A program made the position numbers and the translations under genes. Shown here one piece after another: positions 23,251 through 35,017 of a stretch of 64,000 nucleotides of DNA. The DNA is from Escarpia spicata (Eukaryota > Annelida > Polychaeta > Sabellida > Siboglinidae). Numbering within the stretch: the first letter of the stretch is position 1; every line of letters starts with the position of its first letter. The notes beneath the pieces are model-generated. The model did no database searches. It saw only the letters and a program-made list of their open reading frames with translations, and had not been told where the DNA came from. The stretch is from the NCBI GenBank assembly GCA_963995525.1, contig OZ023214.1, forward strand, positions 34,450,625 through 34,514,624. The letters are read 5' to 3'.

Positions 23251-23681
23251 AAGTATATTTGCCTTTACTCAAATAATAAGTGGGATGTTCGTAATTCGTA
23301 TGTACATAATTAATTGTTCAAATTTTCATAATTAATTATTCGAATATGCATGCGCAACTGCATACCTATGCGAGGACGCACGGACGTACGTAAAACGTAC
23401 GTATTTACGAATGTATGTATACTAGTAAATGTATCAACGAGCATACATGTTTTGTCGAACATCTAGAAAATTCCACGTAAACACTACGATGTGAACACAA
23501 CCGCGACCTGCAGACGTTGAGAAGTCTGTCGTTCATTCACAATCAGTAACCGTACGCGTGTCGAACGATTGATTTACACTAACGCCTCAATGAAAACACA
23601 ACAATTTACACACGTCCTGTAAGATTCTTAGCAATCGAACAATCGGCTTGATAAATGTGTAAGGTAACCTTTGGTGTTATT
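23251..23681. other. No recognised feature
   Basis: Unique sequence with several ACGTACGT-like palindromes at about 23383-23402; no gene seen. Confidence 0.4.
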
Positions 23682-24420
23682 TAACTGATAATACATGATA
23701 GTAGACACACACCTGGCGAGCTACCACCGAACAACGACCGCTGTACAGAACAATGTCATATATTAACTGATAACACATGATAGTAGATACACACCTGGTG
23801 AACTACCACCGAACAACGACCGCTGTACAGAACCATGTCATATATTAACTGATAACACATGATAGTAGACACACACCTGGCGAGCTACCACCGAACAACG
23901 ACCGCTATACAGAACAATGTCGTATATTAACTGATAACACATGATAGTAGACACACACCTGGCGAGCTACCACCGAACAACGACCGCTGTACAGAACAAT
24001 GTCGTATATTAACTGATAACACATGATAGTAGACACACACCTGGCGAACTACCACCGAACAACGACCGCTGTACAGAACAATGTCGTATATTAACTGATA
24101 ACACATGATAGTAGACACACACCTGGCGAGCTACCACCGAACAACGACCGCTGTACAGAACAATGTCGTATATTAACTGATAACACATGATAGTAGACAC
24201 ACACCTGGCGAGCTACCACCGAACAACGACCGCTGTACAGAACAATGTCGTATATTAACTGATAACACATGATAGTAGACACACACCTGGCGAGCTACCA
24301 CCGAACAACGACCGCTGTACAGAACAATGTCGTATATTAACTGATAACACATGATAGTAGACACACACCTGGCGAGCTACCACCGAACAACGACCGCTGT
24401 ACAGAACAATGTCGTATATT
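23682..24420. repeat. Minisatellite, 82-bp unit, nine copies
   Basis: Nine direct copies start at 23682, 23764, 23846, 23928 and so on to 24338, each opening TAACTGATAA and containing CCACCGAACAACGACCGC. Units differ at only a few positions. Because 82 is not a multiple of three, identical 63-codon frames appear in staggered positions; they are not genes. Confidence 0.97.
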
Positions 24421-24717
24421 AACTGGTAGAGACATGAATGTATTATAAACGAATGTATTCTTAGATAGCAAATTCGCTATTTCTGTAGACTGTTGCATGC
24501 AGGTACCGATTATCTTGATACTAACCAAATGAATAAGACATCAACGACAGTATTGGTGTTTGTCGCGTTTAATTACCTTACAGCATGGATCATTCTTTTC
24601 ATGTCAATTGCATTAGTACTCTTCGGTACACCGTGCACATAATATATGTTTTACTGAGAGAGTTAGTTTCAATAAGTTGACAAAAATTTAGATGTACGTG
24701 TCAATGTTGTCTCGTGT
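24421..24717. other. No recognised feature
   Basis: Unique sequence between two tandem arrays. Confidence 0.4.
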
Positions 24718-24898
24718 AGGCAGCGTCATACAAGTGTCATACTCTGCTGTATCACCATGATATTGTGTCCAGTTTTGCGTGTACGGAGGTGGCAATGAAG
24801 CCTGTGCAGGCAGCGTCATACAAGTGCCATACTCTGCTGTGTCACCATGATATTGTGTCCAGTGTTGCGTGTCCGGAGTTGGCAATGAAGCCTGTTTG
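24718..24898. repeat. Tandem duplication, 91-bp unit, two copies
   Basis: AGGCAGCGTCATACAAG at 24718 recurs at 24809. Both copies run through CACCATGATATTGTGTCCAG to GGCAATGAAGCCTGT with few differences. Confidence 0.9.
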
Positions 24899-25169
24899 TT
24901 CTATTCAAGACATACTTAGTGGTGGCCTGGTGTATTGTTCGCAGCTGTATTGACCTCTGAATTATATTTACTCGTCTATCTCACCCAATGCTCACAACGC
25001 ATATAATAATAATAATAATCATCATAATCACAATAGTAATAATGCATTTAAATTTTATAGCGCTAATTTCCACTTGGTTGATCGATGCTGTGCATATAAA
25101 CTGACGCAAAAAAAAGTATAAAATAAGATGAATATATTTAAAAAAAAACTGAAAAGATGGTACACAAAC

Positions 25170-25223
25170 AAAACTAAATATTCGAATAACACCACTAAAA
25201 CTACTTGAAGACATACATGTATA

Positions 25224-25296
<73 letters not shown>

Positions 25297-25440
25297 TAAA
25301 AGGCGTAATAAGTGTTTTTGTCGTCGCCCCCCAGTTACAAAGTGAGTCTTATAACACAATCCATCGTTTTCTAAGTAATGGTACCTTGTGAAAAAGCAAT
25401 AAATGTGCTTTCCGGTGACAATAAAAATCGGTTGCGGTTC
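25170..25440. repeat. Direct repeat with (TA)n, copy 1
   Basis: CTAAATATTCGAATAAC, then GAAGACATACATGTATA, a (TA)n run (25226-25290), then GGCGTAATAAGTGTTTTT and GTTACAAAGTGAGTCT. The same order occurs again at 26065-26310. Identity is high outside the microsatellite. Confidence 0.85.
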
Positions 25441-25608
25441 CATTCAGCGGCCAGTTCCAAGATTTGCATTGATATAGTTGAGCCTCCAGATAGTGGTCGT
25501 GTTGCAATTGGTTTTATGTTATGAAACCGAAGTACATCAAGTTATATAACTGGATCAGGATTTAGATCAAGTGTCACAGATGGTATTATATATATTTCAC
25601 TCCTCTAG

Positions 25609-25801
25609 TACTAAAATAACCACTTTAATCCACAACTCAAAGATGTCCATACAATATCCAGATGCGCTTTCACGGTTCAACTGTGGCAGCCGCCGTGGTG
25701 ATGGGACCTGTGTAATTCATCATTCAACTGTTATCCCTTTCTCTGTCAGATTAAATCAGGTCTACGAAACTGGAAGATATAATATCTGTTTTGATAATGC
25801 A
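25609..25801 (+). CDS. Candidate internal exon, unknown protein
   Basis: A 193-base open segment lies between a strong acceptor (TATTTCACTCCTCTAG) and a textbook donor (GCA|GTAAGT). It codes for about 64 residues with two cysteines near the middle, including YPDALSRFNC and PFSVRLNQVYETGRYNICFD. Codon use and composition look protein-like and unlike the AT-rich surroundings. The Cys-x(11)-Cys spacing and the VYETGRYNICFD end look like part of an extracellular beta domain, but I recognise no family. No partner exons are seen. It sits between two copies of a direct repeat. Confidence 0.35.
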
Positions 25802-26064
25802 GTAAGTTAAGGTCCATTATTTTGAACTGTGAATAAGATGTAGTCGATTTTTTTCACAACAACATGGGTTGTTTACAATGTGCTACGAGCGCGTGGTGCT
25901 AGCCGCAACATGGCACAGGGAGCATCCCGTTGTCTGTGTGGCCCAATACATGTAATAATTCCACATCTGATGGTTTGGTCATCATTGGTAGACTGACACT
26001 CATATTAAACGTGTAATGTGTTTACTCAATACTTTGATAATATACAAGTACATATGTAAATGCT

Positions 26065-26121
26065 GTACTAAACTAAATATTCGAATAACTTACACCACTA
26101 AAACGTTTGAAGACATACATG

Positions 26122-26186
<65 letters not shown>

Positions 26187-26310
26187 AGGCGTAATAAGTG
26201 TTTTTTGTCGTCGCCCTCCAGTTACAAAGTGAGTCTCATAACACCATCCATCGTTTTCTAATTAATGGTACTGTGTGAAATAGGAATAAATATGTTTTCC
26301 AGTGATACCA
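26065..26310. repeat. Direct repeat with (TA)n, copy 2
   Basis: Second copy of the block at 25170-25440, same orientation, about 900 bases downstream, with its own (TA)n run (26126-26184). The two copies bracket the candidate exon. Confidence 0.85.
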
Positions 26311-26439
26311 AAATATAGTGCCGCCTTATGCGTTTACAGTTTGTAACTTGATTCTTACATAAAAATGCAATTGTGAGAAATCAGGCTAGAAAGCAAAGCA
26401 CACAATTACAGACTAGAGGGCTTTGTCGCAGATTGCCCT

Positions 26440-27179
26440 CTCATTTCCCCCTATATTTGACGTTGCTTGTGTTCTAGTGTACTCTGAAAGGCGCCGGAAC
26501 CGGGGGTTTGGGGGACTGAGTCCCCAATATTTTGGCTGGAGATAGGCTTAGCCCCTCCAATATTTTGCGAAGGGTGGTGCAATTGGAGGTTTTTGATGAA
26601 CCTTAATAGACGTGTGCAATAGTTGGAACTTGTTGGTCAGTCCGCAGTTTGAGGTTTTGGCGATATTCAAAAGTTATTAATGTCACCGAAAAATAATATT
26701 GTCAACAGCATCCCCGCCCCGCACTCTCTCCCTCTTCCGATGTCATAGTCCGACAGCGTAGTGATGCTGAAGCTCCGGCTCCGTCCACCTATTATTAATT
26801 TCGTTTCGGCGCCAGTGACATTAGTTCAAAAAGTATACATAGTATTAATACTGTAGTCAATCCCTAGTCAAATAATATTTACACAATCAATAGGTGGTGT
26901 ACTGATTTCGTAGCAGCAGTTTAAGTGCCCAAATCAACCAGTCGACCCACCAGCTCCATTTTCGACCTGTATAAAAGAATAATTGTATGCCTGCCAACTC
27001 TCCCGGAATTTCTGGGAGTCTAGTGGACGGTGGGTGTATCTCCCGGTCTCTCGGAATACACGCCAATCTCACCGATTTTAGCTCAACATCTCCAACAGCA
27101 AACACCCCCCCCGTCTTCAAGTCTTCGAGACAGCGAATCGGTGAAGTTCCGGCAAAAAATATCCAACAGCACCCCTTCT
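26440..27179. repeat. Fragments of dispersed DNA-transposon-like repeats
   Basis: Three motif blocks look like ends of common invertebrate repeats: GGCGCCGGAACCGGGGG with a CCCCAATATTTTGG stretch (26490-26580), a C-rich block with TTCCGATGTCATAG (26715-26760), and GCCAACTCTCCCGGAATTTC followed by further TCTCCCGG copies (26992-27060). No transposase sequence is visible. Confidence 0.4.
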
Positions 27180-28110
27180 CCAGTCTTCCGATGTCAAGAA
27201 CTCGCAGGATTTCATCAGGGAATTTGGATTCAAGTTCCGCTCCAGCAACTGCTTGAAGTAACTAGTGTTCCTTCTGATATAAACCAGATGTACAGAAGGA
27301 AAGTAACGCTTTTGTTTGTTCCGGGTCATCGCTATGTTTGAACATTTATCCCTACAAATGTGACATTCCTCTTCTAATTGCGCAGGACACTTTACCACAA
27401 CACACCAGTGTTCCGCGGCACACCGGTTGAGAAGCATTGATCTACTGGAAGTGAAAGGCGGGATTCGGAGTCACGTATGCTGAATCCGGCAGCTACTGGC
27501 TGTCGTTTGAAAACAACTGATGGTCGCTCAGAACCTGACGTCGCATATGACATACCGGTGGGGGTGGGTAGTGGTTTGAAACAGAGCGAAACACTAAATG
27601 TCTTTGGCGACTTTGTGAAATGATTAGACTGTCTTTGCACTATAGTTATGTTATGTTGAATTCAGATCGACTTGGCTGTATTCAAAACATTGGCGCCGTG
27701 CGGCGGATAGATAAGCAATCAACATAATGTAACATTTCTAAAATAGGCCTTGTATAGATAGGATCTATTCTACGCATTTCTCTTTCGTTAGCAATAAGAG
27801 GTAACGTTGGTTCATGCCTTTTTAATATAACTAATGTCGTAACCGAAAGGAAACAGGAAATATCTTTGTTTATTAAGTTTGGATATTACCAATGACAATA
27901 CCGTAAGCAGTAGATATTTGCAAGTGCGTTGAATGTTGATCCTAGACGAGTGTCTACGTTACATTAGGGGGTGATCTCATAGGTTCGCTCAGAAACACGT
28001 AATGCTTTTCGCAATGTTTCAAACCGGAATTCGCTGTGCGACTTATTACAGTGAAATTCGCAAGCTGTTCTAAATTGCAGGATTCCGTGTACTATAGTGA
28101 AAATCACGCT
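27180..28110 (-). mobile_element. Composite repeat, inverted copy of 38056-38850
   Basis: Read on the minus strand this matches 38056-38850 over most of its length. It includes CTTCTCAACCGGTGTGCCGC (a terminal-repeat-like block as in many hAT elements), the block CAAAGACATTTAGTGTTTCG, the GGATAAATAGA-like junction region, and TGCAGGATTCCGTG at the far end. The copy here has an extra piece of about 85 bases near 27250-27335. No intact coding region. Confidence 0.65.
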
Positions 28111-28272
28111 GAAGTGGCTGAGGACTAAAAAGCATCCGACCTCACTTGGCGCATACTCACGCTCAGGCTAAGTTTCTTGTGCTATTTCTAAGGACTTACA
28201 TAAAGGGTTGTGGGCGGGGTTAGTGTTCCTGAAGAGTGCCTTGACATGGTTATTAGTTCATTACCCACTACG

Positions 28273-28378
28273 ATGCCAGGTTTTGATATCCACAATAGTG
28301 TCAATGTGCACTAATATATCTTCCATTTTATATCCGCAATAGCGTCAATGTGCATTAATATATCTTCCATTTGAAAGA
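28273..28378. repeat. Tandem duplication of about 46 bp, two copies
   Basis: ATATCCACAATAGTGTCAATG to TATCTTCCATTTT is followed directly by ATATCCGCAATAGCGTCAATG to TATCTTCCATTTG. Confidence 0.85.
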
Positions 28379-28589
28379 CACATTAGTTGACGCCGCAATG
28401 TCGATTTATTTTCTCCGTGATACACGGTGACGATCCATAATCCACCCATACATAACGCTTGACGTAAGACGTTTTGCGAACGTACGCGGCCGCCTTATGC
28501 GACCTGTTACTCCGCAAATGGTAAAAACACATCACATGACAGTGTTATGTATTCCAATAGTATTATTATATGGGTAATTCTTGCATGTG

Positions 28590-28690
28590 TTGTGCATGTG
28601 CGCGCGCGTGCCGGCGTACGCGTGCAGTATGTTGTGCGCGCACGCGTGTGTTGCGTGGGTGTGTGCGTGCGTGTGTGCGTGTGCGTGTGT
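28590..28690. repeat. GT/GC-rich purine-pyrimidine alternating tract
   Basis: Alternating GTGCGCGCGCG and GTGTGTGCGTG sequence, including a GCGCGCACGCGTG block. Such tracts can form Z-DNA. Confidence 0.8.
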
Positions 28691-29136
28691 TAGTGTTCGC
28701 ATGCAAAGTGCTGTACAGGTGATTTAAAAATAGGTGTATGTATAACGGACGCAAACATGTGGATTCCGTGTCAGTATCTCTTGTTGAAGGTCATGCGTAC
28801 ATTGATGGAGAGTATTCATTACCGAGAATCCGCGCTGAGTGGACGTCGCTGTTTGTGTTTTTAAATAGGTCGCACTTTTGGGAAAGTGAATATTTCACGA
28901 TCATTCAAGTGCACTCGACATCTGCAGTGGCGTTCGTTTACACTGCTGTTTTGTGGCTGATCCATAAGTGTTCCAGGGTATGGGACACCCTATTTCAGCA
29001 AATCCCACTTAACCAATCTGTGAATATCCGACGTATTGTTGACTTGGCAGGCCTCACAATGTTTGTCAAAATTAATAAACGACAACCATGAGCACAACTA
29101 TAATATGAACATTCAAATAGTAAGTAAAACGCGGCT

Positions 29137-29541
29137 GTGAGGTCTTTACGTAAACATGTTTTACAAATATGCGATAGCTTACATTGCGGCGTGAAGTTTG
29201 CATTGATCCAACCATTCGATATGTGCAGGACAACTGGTCATCTGTTCTACCAGTCCAATGTCCAATCAGTCATGTGCTACTGTTTAGTTTGCTGGGGTAG
29301 AAGTATGTCGGTGAAGAACAAAGTGCTGCTCAATCGCGTTATCAGGTTAGCCAGTAGAACCATTGGGGTGACGCTACCAACTGTGGATGAACTATATGAA
29401 ACATATGTGACTAAGAAGACAGCAGAAATGATAAAAGACCCATCCCACCCACTGCACGAGTTCTATTCTGTTGCTCAATCTGTCTGTAGGTACCTATCGG
29501 AAAGGGCACGAACCATCAGGTATCGATACACCGGCTGGTGA
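29137..29541 (+). pseudogene. LINE-D fragment: 3' end of a reverse transcriptase ORF
   Basis: The frame carries the tail typical of L2/CR1-like LINE proteins: YQSNVQSVMCYCLVCWG, SVKNKVLLNRVIRLASRTIG, then DPSHPLHEFY and SERARTIRYRYTGW. RT catalytic motifs are absent, so it is a 5'-truncated copy. Its 3' end runs into a 90-bp tandem array, and a diverged piece of the same ORF (29895-29990) lies on the other side of the array. Confidence 0.75.
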
Positions 29542-29880
29542 ATGCGATGTCTAGGAGAGGGAAGTGAACGGGGATGGTGGAGCGAATACAATGATTACAA
29601 TGATTACTGCCAACCTCCATCCGGCTGGTGAATGCGAGGTCTAGGAGAGGGAAGTGAACGGGGATGGTGGAGCGAATACAATGATTACAATGATTACTGC
29701 CAACCTCCATCCGGCTGCTGAATGCGATGTCTAGGAGAGGGAGGTGAACGGGGATGGTGGAGCGAATACAATGATTACAATGATTACTGCCAACCTCCAT
29801 CCGGCTGGTGAATGCGAGGTCTAGGAGAGGGAAGTGAACGGGGATGGTGGAGCGATTACAATGATTACAATGGTGGAAAC
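29531..29880. repeat. Minisatellite, 90-bp unit, about four copies
   Basis: CCGGCTG(G/C)TGAATGCGA recurs at 29531, 29621, 29711 and 29801. Units contain AACGGGGATGGTGGAGCGA. The unit begins inside the last codons of the LINE-D frame, so the array probably grew from the LINE 3' end. Confidence 0.95.
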
Positions 29881-29894
29881 TTGGGTTCAGGCAG

Positions 29895-29990
29895 TTCGCG
29901 TTATCCGGTCAGTCAGTAAAACCGTTGGGTGACGCTACCAAGTATAGATGAACTCTATGAAGCAACGGAGACTAAGCTTGTGACTAACAT
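29895..29990 (+). repeat. Second LINE-D fragment
   Basis: CGCGTTATC(C/A)GG, GTGACGCTACCAA and GATGAACT(C/A)TATGAA match 29335-29405 in order. It is more diverged and frameshifted. Confidence 0.7.
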
Positions 29991-29999
29991 TGGAGTGTA

Positions 30000-30385
30000 C
30001 TCTGTGATGACAAATTTATATTACATCTCTAAACTTAATCAGCTTTAAATGTATAATAATAAATCAAGTGTCCGGGAGATTCACGGATTTCACGCAATTT
30101 ATAGCAATGATTGGGTTGATGCCATGTACAGTTCATGTATATGGGCTACATTGTGCAAATTTAAGAATAATGCCAATTAAGAAATACAATGCTTACACAA
30201 TGTAAAGTTTCCGTGTCTTGTGTATTCGTCAACAAACGAGCATTACTTGATGATAATGCATTATTGTTATACACGGTTAGCTGTGATTGGTACAAAATAG
30301 ACTTAGAGGAACTACACAAAACTATCAAGACGTTCTAACATCTGAATTCTTAATTCCAACAACAACATCCAGTAAAGAGTCACAC
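30000..30385. other. No recognised feature
   Basis: AT-rich sequence with no gene or repeat family recognised. Confidence 0.4.
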
Positions 30386-30720
30386 CGATATGTACCAGAG
30401 GCGCACCCAGGGGGGTTTTGGTTGCCCGGAAACTCCCCAAAATACCTATAAAAAATCCAAAGCCCCCCCCCCCCCCCCCCCCCCCCGCCGTCTTCGGATG
30501 TCATCATTTCAGCATCATTTCAGCCGAGACAGCGGAGAGAAGCTGGAGAAGGTGAATTGACAGCAGCGGCGCGACGTAAAAAATACATTTTTTTTTCAAA
30601 AGCACAGTCCCCCCCCCCCCCCCCCCCCGTGTTCGGATGTCTATAGCATGAGTTCACAGCCGAGACAGCGGAGAAGCTGAAGTTATAGCGGCGCAGCGGC
30701 GAAAAATTTATGTTCAAAAT
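30386..30720. repeat. Dispersed repeat with two poly-C tracts
   Basis: AGGCGCACCCAGGGGGGTTT starts a block with poly-C runs at about 30463-30486 and 30609-30628. Each run is followed by (G)TCTTCGGATGTC-like sequence and GCCGAGACAGCGGAG, so the second half is a diverged duplicate of the first. Similar C-run plus TTCCGATGTCA sequence occurs at 26715. Confidence 0.6.
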
Positions 30721-31960
30721 TTAGGAAGTGTGGTGAACATTCAGGCGACCAAGCACAAATATACGATATTCAGGATGTGTAGCAGTCAAGAACACATATG
30801 CGACATTCAGGTATACTTATGTTCAACACACTCGACTTTTGACATGAGAGATCGATGTCTAGAATTTATGACAACGAATATAACAAAGAACTGAAGAACT
30901 TTTGGTTGTGAATATATTCATAAGCTTAAAGCTCCACGCTTCATGTGTGATCGCAGCTACTTATAAGTGCCCAGCAAATGTTTTTTTCTTTTTTAAAACA
31001 CATTGTTAACATTGGATGTACTCACTCGTTTTGCAGTTATTAGTGGCCGAGCCTGTTAACAATGTTATGTTAATACTGTCAACTCGTTGAATTCGCGCCG
31101 AAGAACAAATATGTATACCTTCTATTCATGTACGTATGCGTATAAGCATTTAGAAAGTCGCTTTCGATTCTAAGTAACCCATTACATTTGAATACGTTAT
31201 TGGCTACACCATCATGCCAATTTACGTTCATGACAATTTACGTTCAACGTGTTTTTTTCAATGTGTAATTAAATATACTGTATAACAAACTTTTTACGAA
31301 ACAAACTGATCCCTAAAATGTGCGGCGTTTCCAGTCACCTTCCTTGTAAATTACCCAGTGATTGACACTTTGTAAAACTTTCAGATACTTAACTTTTCCA
31401 ATTATGGATGCATCGGTGTTTCTAGAAATATATGCAATTGGCAGTGTTAATATAGTTGCGATGTGAATATTCCATAATGTCACGCCATCTTAGACCAACG
31501 CGGAGGTTATTCTCAACCTGAAGCGTTTTTGCTGCAATCGTCGACGCTCGAGTGCCGGCTGACTGTCAACAAAATCACTTCACTCAAGTCGAAAGAATAC
31601 AGGTCCCTATGGTATTTTGTGGGAAGCTGAAATGAGTAGAATGAACCGGATGAATCGGGATCTGAAGAGGTTACTAGACTGTGAACTATACAAAATGATA
31701 TTGTCACAGTTCATGCCAATCGTGTCAATATAATTACATATATCATCAGTAAAACAAAATTGCACAAATTATTGTAACTGACAAACAGCCAAATCCCTAA
31801 TGTTGATACAACCAACATTTGCTGTTGCGGTTTAGAGGAAAGAAATATGTCAAATGGGTCAGAGAAATAGTTGCGAGATAAAATTCGATCACTGTCATAG
31901 CCACCACCCTCATCAATTCATGAATTAAACCGTGAACGTTTACACACTATCCATGAAAAT
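30721..31960. other. No recognised gene
   Basis: AT-rich. A short duplicated clause (ACATTCAGG) near 30737-30810 is the only structure noted. Confidence 0.4.
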
Positions 31961-31965
31961 AGAAA

Positions 31966-32106
31966 ATGAAATGAGCCGTGTTGAGAAGCATAGTTTGTTA
32001 CGGTATAAGAAAATGAAATGAGCCGTGTTGAGAAGCATAGTTTGTTACGGTATAAGAACATGAAATGAGCCGTGTTGAGAAGCATAGTTTGTTACGGTAT
32101 AATGAA
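31966..32106. repeat. Minisatellite, 47-bp unit, three copies
   Basis: ATGAAATGAGCCGTGTTGAG starts at 31966, 32013 and 32060. Units are virtually identical and contain AAGCATAGTTTGTTACGG. Confidence 0.97.
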
Positions 32107-32474
32107 ACCACACCACAACATAATATATAATGTGCTTTATGATAATAATAATAATAATTGTTTGTTAACGTTTAGCCGATTGTTAGTTATATTGAGTTGT
32201 ACGTTTTTATTATTAATTTGATTTGATTCGGCAAACTGTACCATCAAAAATAGTTAGTGTACTAATTAGAGGTCGGTCAACAGTGCACACGTTACACGTT
32301 TAAAGAGAGCACTTGAAAGAGTTGGGTCATTTATGTCAATTATCACAAAAATAGACGTCCTATAATTGGCATGTTGTTACGCACTAACCGGCTTCCAGCT
32401 GTAACAATAATGGAGCCCACTTTAATTCGATGTGAGCCTATGAATATAAAATAGGCGGGCTGCCAAGGCGATGA
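32107..32474. other. No recognised feature
   Basis: AT-rich spacer with an (ATA)n-like stretch at 32140. Confidence 0.4.
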
Positions 32475-34040
32475 ATTGTGACTTTTTCAGGCATTTTTGT
32501 ACAAGCAGCTAACCATTTTAGATGTTCTCAATATACGTTACTGATTATGGTATGGATTGTTAGATTTTCTGATTTTCGATTTTTAGGTCAGAAAACCGGT
32601 TTTTATGTTGACATACGTTTGATCAAAACCGCATTGTGGCTCTATAAAATATAATAACACATTTTCAAATAGGTTTACAGTTTCTCTACATAAGCCACAT
32701 ATAACATAAACGGGGTTTTCAGCGATCAGATTTGGGATTTTTTTGGCCAGATATGGGTCACTTTTGTCCCGAAAAATGCATAATTTGACCAAATTGTAGT
32801 TAAATAACTATATTAACGATTATTTTTCATAATGTAATCAGTGGGTTACAACTTTCCAACCACTTTAGATTCTATCTACATATATCAAGTTATAATACAT
32901 GGCGTTTGCAAGACACTATTTGGACTTTTTTGTTAACTATGGGTCATTTTGTTTAACATCAAATTTGACACAAAATTGGTCTAAACACTATTTTGTCTAC
33001 GTGAGGCCTACTACATATGTTAAAAATCGCCAACTAGGCACTGGTTCTGTACATAGGTCACTGGTTACACAATAGACTGTATGGCGGTCATGTTTTCGAT
33101 TTTTGGTTAAAGATGGGTTATTCAACCAAATAACCAAAATGTGGTTAAATAACTAAATATCATTTGTATGTCAAAGCGTAATGGGTGTGGTACAACCTGC
33201 CAATCATTTCATATAGTTGGTCACATGTTTCAATGCTTACGATGCGTGAAGCAACACTGTCTCAGCGGGGGTGGGGTGCGTACGCACCCATTGCATCCTC
33301 TCGCATACTACGGGCCTGCATTGGGCTACATTGACTGCAGCTACCAAAATATCCAGTCAGCGTAGTTTGTTTAGATACAATGCCTGCACTACTGATGTCG
33401 CCTCGTGTTATATATACCAAAATTACATTGCATCACCTTTAGATAAGTACCGGGCGATTTATTAACGATATAATCCAGTAAACGTACGCACTACGTGAGC
33501 GCTGTATTTTGCGATAACATTTCATGCCAATTACTTTTGCCGTTATGCCAAAAAATAACCAAAAAATCCAAATTGTATCTTACAAACGACATATACTATA
33601 ACCGTTCATATATGTGAACAAAATCTAATGTGGTTGGAAAGTTGTAACCCACTAATTACATTCTGAAAAGTAATCGTTAACATAGCTGCTTAAGTATATT
33701 TTGGTCAAATGTTGCATTTGTCGGAAAAAAATTACCCATATCTGGCCAAAAATTACAAATTTAACCGGTAAAAAATCCGTTTATGTAATGTGTGGCCTAT
33801 GTAGAGAAATTATGAACATATTTGAAAAAGTGTAACATTGTCATTATGTCTTGTAGAGCCTTAATATGGTTTTTTTTAAATAAAATGTATGTACAAATTT
33901 ACATAAAAAACGTTTTCTGACCTAAAATAAAAAAATCAGAATGTCCAACAACCCGTACCATAATCTGTAACGTATATAGAGAACAACTTAAATGGTTGGC
34001 TGCTTGTAACAATGTAACAAAATCCCTACGAAACTTTTTC
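32475..34040. mobile_element. Large inverted-repeat element built of similar modules
   Basis: The left arm (about 32475-32950) and right arm (about 33530-34040) are diverged reverse complements. Examples are TACAAGCAGCTAACCATTT against AAATGGTTGGCTGCTTGTA, GTGGGTTACAACTTTCCAAC against GTTGGAAAGTTGTAACCCAC, and the TTCTGATTTT/GGTCAGAAAACG block. A loop of about 580 bases separates them. Within arm and loop a module recurs in direct orientation (GATTT-TTTGGC-CAGATATGGGT at 32737-32762, similar at 32925 and 33095). No transposase is recognisable. It may be a fold-back transposon or an inverted satellite fragment. Confidence 0.6.
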
Positions 34041-34444
34041 TGAGCACTATTTTCGTCCTTGGTCGCCGGTCTAACAGAGGATGATCTTTGGGAGGCGGTC
34101 ACTGGTCATCCGCTGTACGTGCCCAAGCCGTCGTAAGAGGCTGTGTTTGAGGACGTTCTCAGTGGTGTTGATTCGCAGCGCTGCAGGATCTGAAGATTGG
34201 CAATCTTATCCTGCCATTTTACGTTAAAGATCATTCGTAGGCAACGAAGATGAAAACTGTTGAGTTTCCGATCTTGCTTGCGGTAAGTTGTCAATGACTT
34301 TGAATCATAAAATAAAATGCTGACAACATAAGCATGGCACACTTTCAGATTGATGTAAGGTTCTTGTTGGGCTAGACAGGATTCGTGAGTCTTCCAAAGG
34401 ATGGTGCTGCTTTGCCTAGTCGTGTACTTCTTTGTGAGATCCAC
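34040..34444 (-). pseudogene. LINE reverse-transcriptase tail, remnant (duplicated at 36286-36690)
   Basis: The minus strand reads INLKVCHAYVVSILFYDSKS, RKQDRKLNSFHLRCLRMIF and VKWQDKIANLQILQRC. This is the block just after the RT core in many LINE proteins (YxxCVxSxLLYGSExW, LNxFHxRCLRRIL in the usual form). The following RLRWLGHV-type block is degraded and out of frame at about 34105-34130. The same fragment is present unchanged in copy 2 of the tandem duplication. Confidence 0.7.
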
Positions 34445-34934
34445 AAAAGGCTAAATGGAGTAGCATCAGTTCCTCACTTGCTTTCTGTTGTATCTGTGTT
34501 AAATGGAAGATCACGTCTACAGTTCCACTGTGAGTCGTGTACAGCCGTTTTGCCAAAGTTTGTAGAAATGTGAGGATCATACGTAACAATATTTTCCCTA
34601 CAAGACAAAGATATTCCTATGTAGTTATTCAGTCACCTCTGGCATTCTTGTTGTTGTTAAGGGTGATTATATGGAAATTCCCCATTTCTTGTGGAACTGT
34701 GTGTCACCGCCAGCACTTCAGGAGTAGGCTGTAGACTGGTGGTAACAAGGCCTGACTGCCAGCCTTGATCAGATCTGCAGGAATTGCATCTCGGCATTAT
34801 TTAATAATAATAATAATAATATATTTAATTTGTTATAGCGCCAGATTCACAATTGTTCGTGGCGCTTTCCAATATATCATGCGTCATGATCATTAAACTA
34901 AATTTGTGAATCTGGCAACAACTATCTCCATCTC
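34445..34934. other. Spacer inside duplication
   Basis: No gene recognised. ATAATAATAATAATA at 34803 and GCGCCAGATTCACAA at 34840, repeated inverted as TTGTGAATCTGGC at 34903, form a short 12-13 base stem that is a possible small inverted-repeat element. Confidence 0.4.
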
Positions 34935-34981
34935 AGTTACATACATACATAAATACATATATACAAACATACATACATACA

Positions 34982-35017
<36 letters not shown>

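Noticed and set aside
23682..24420. Possible CRISPR-like array
   Set aside because: The whole 82-bp unit is repeated with no variable spacers, and the genome is animal; it is a minisatellite.
28738..29091. 117-codon plus-strand frame
   Set aside because: No recognisable domain, splice context or conserved neighbour; could be chance.
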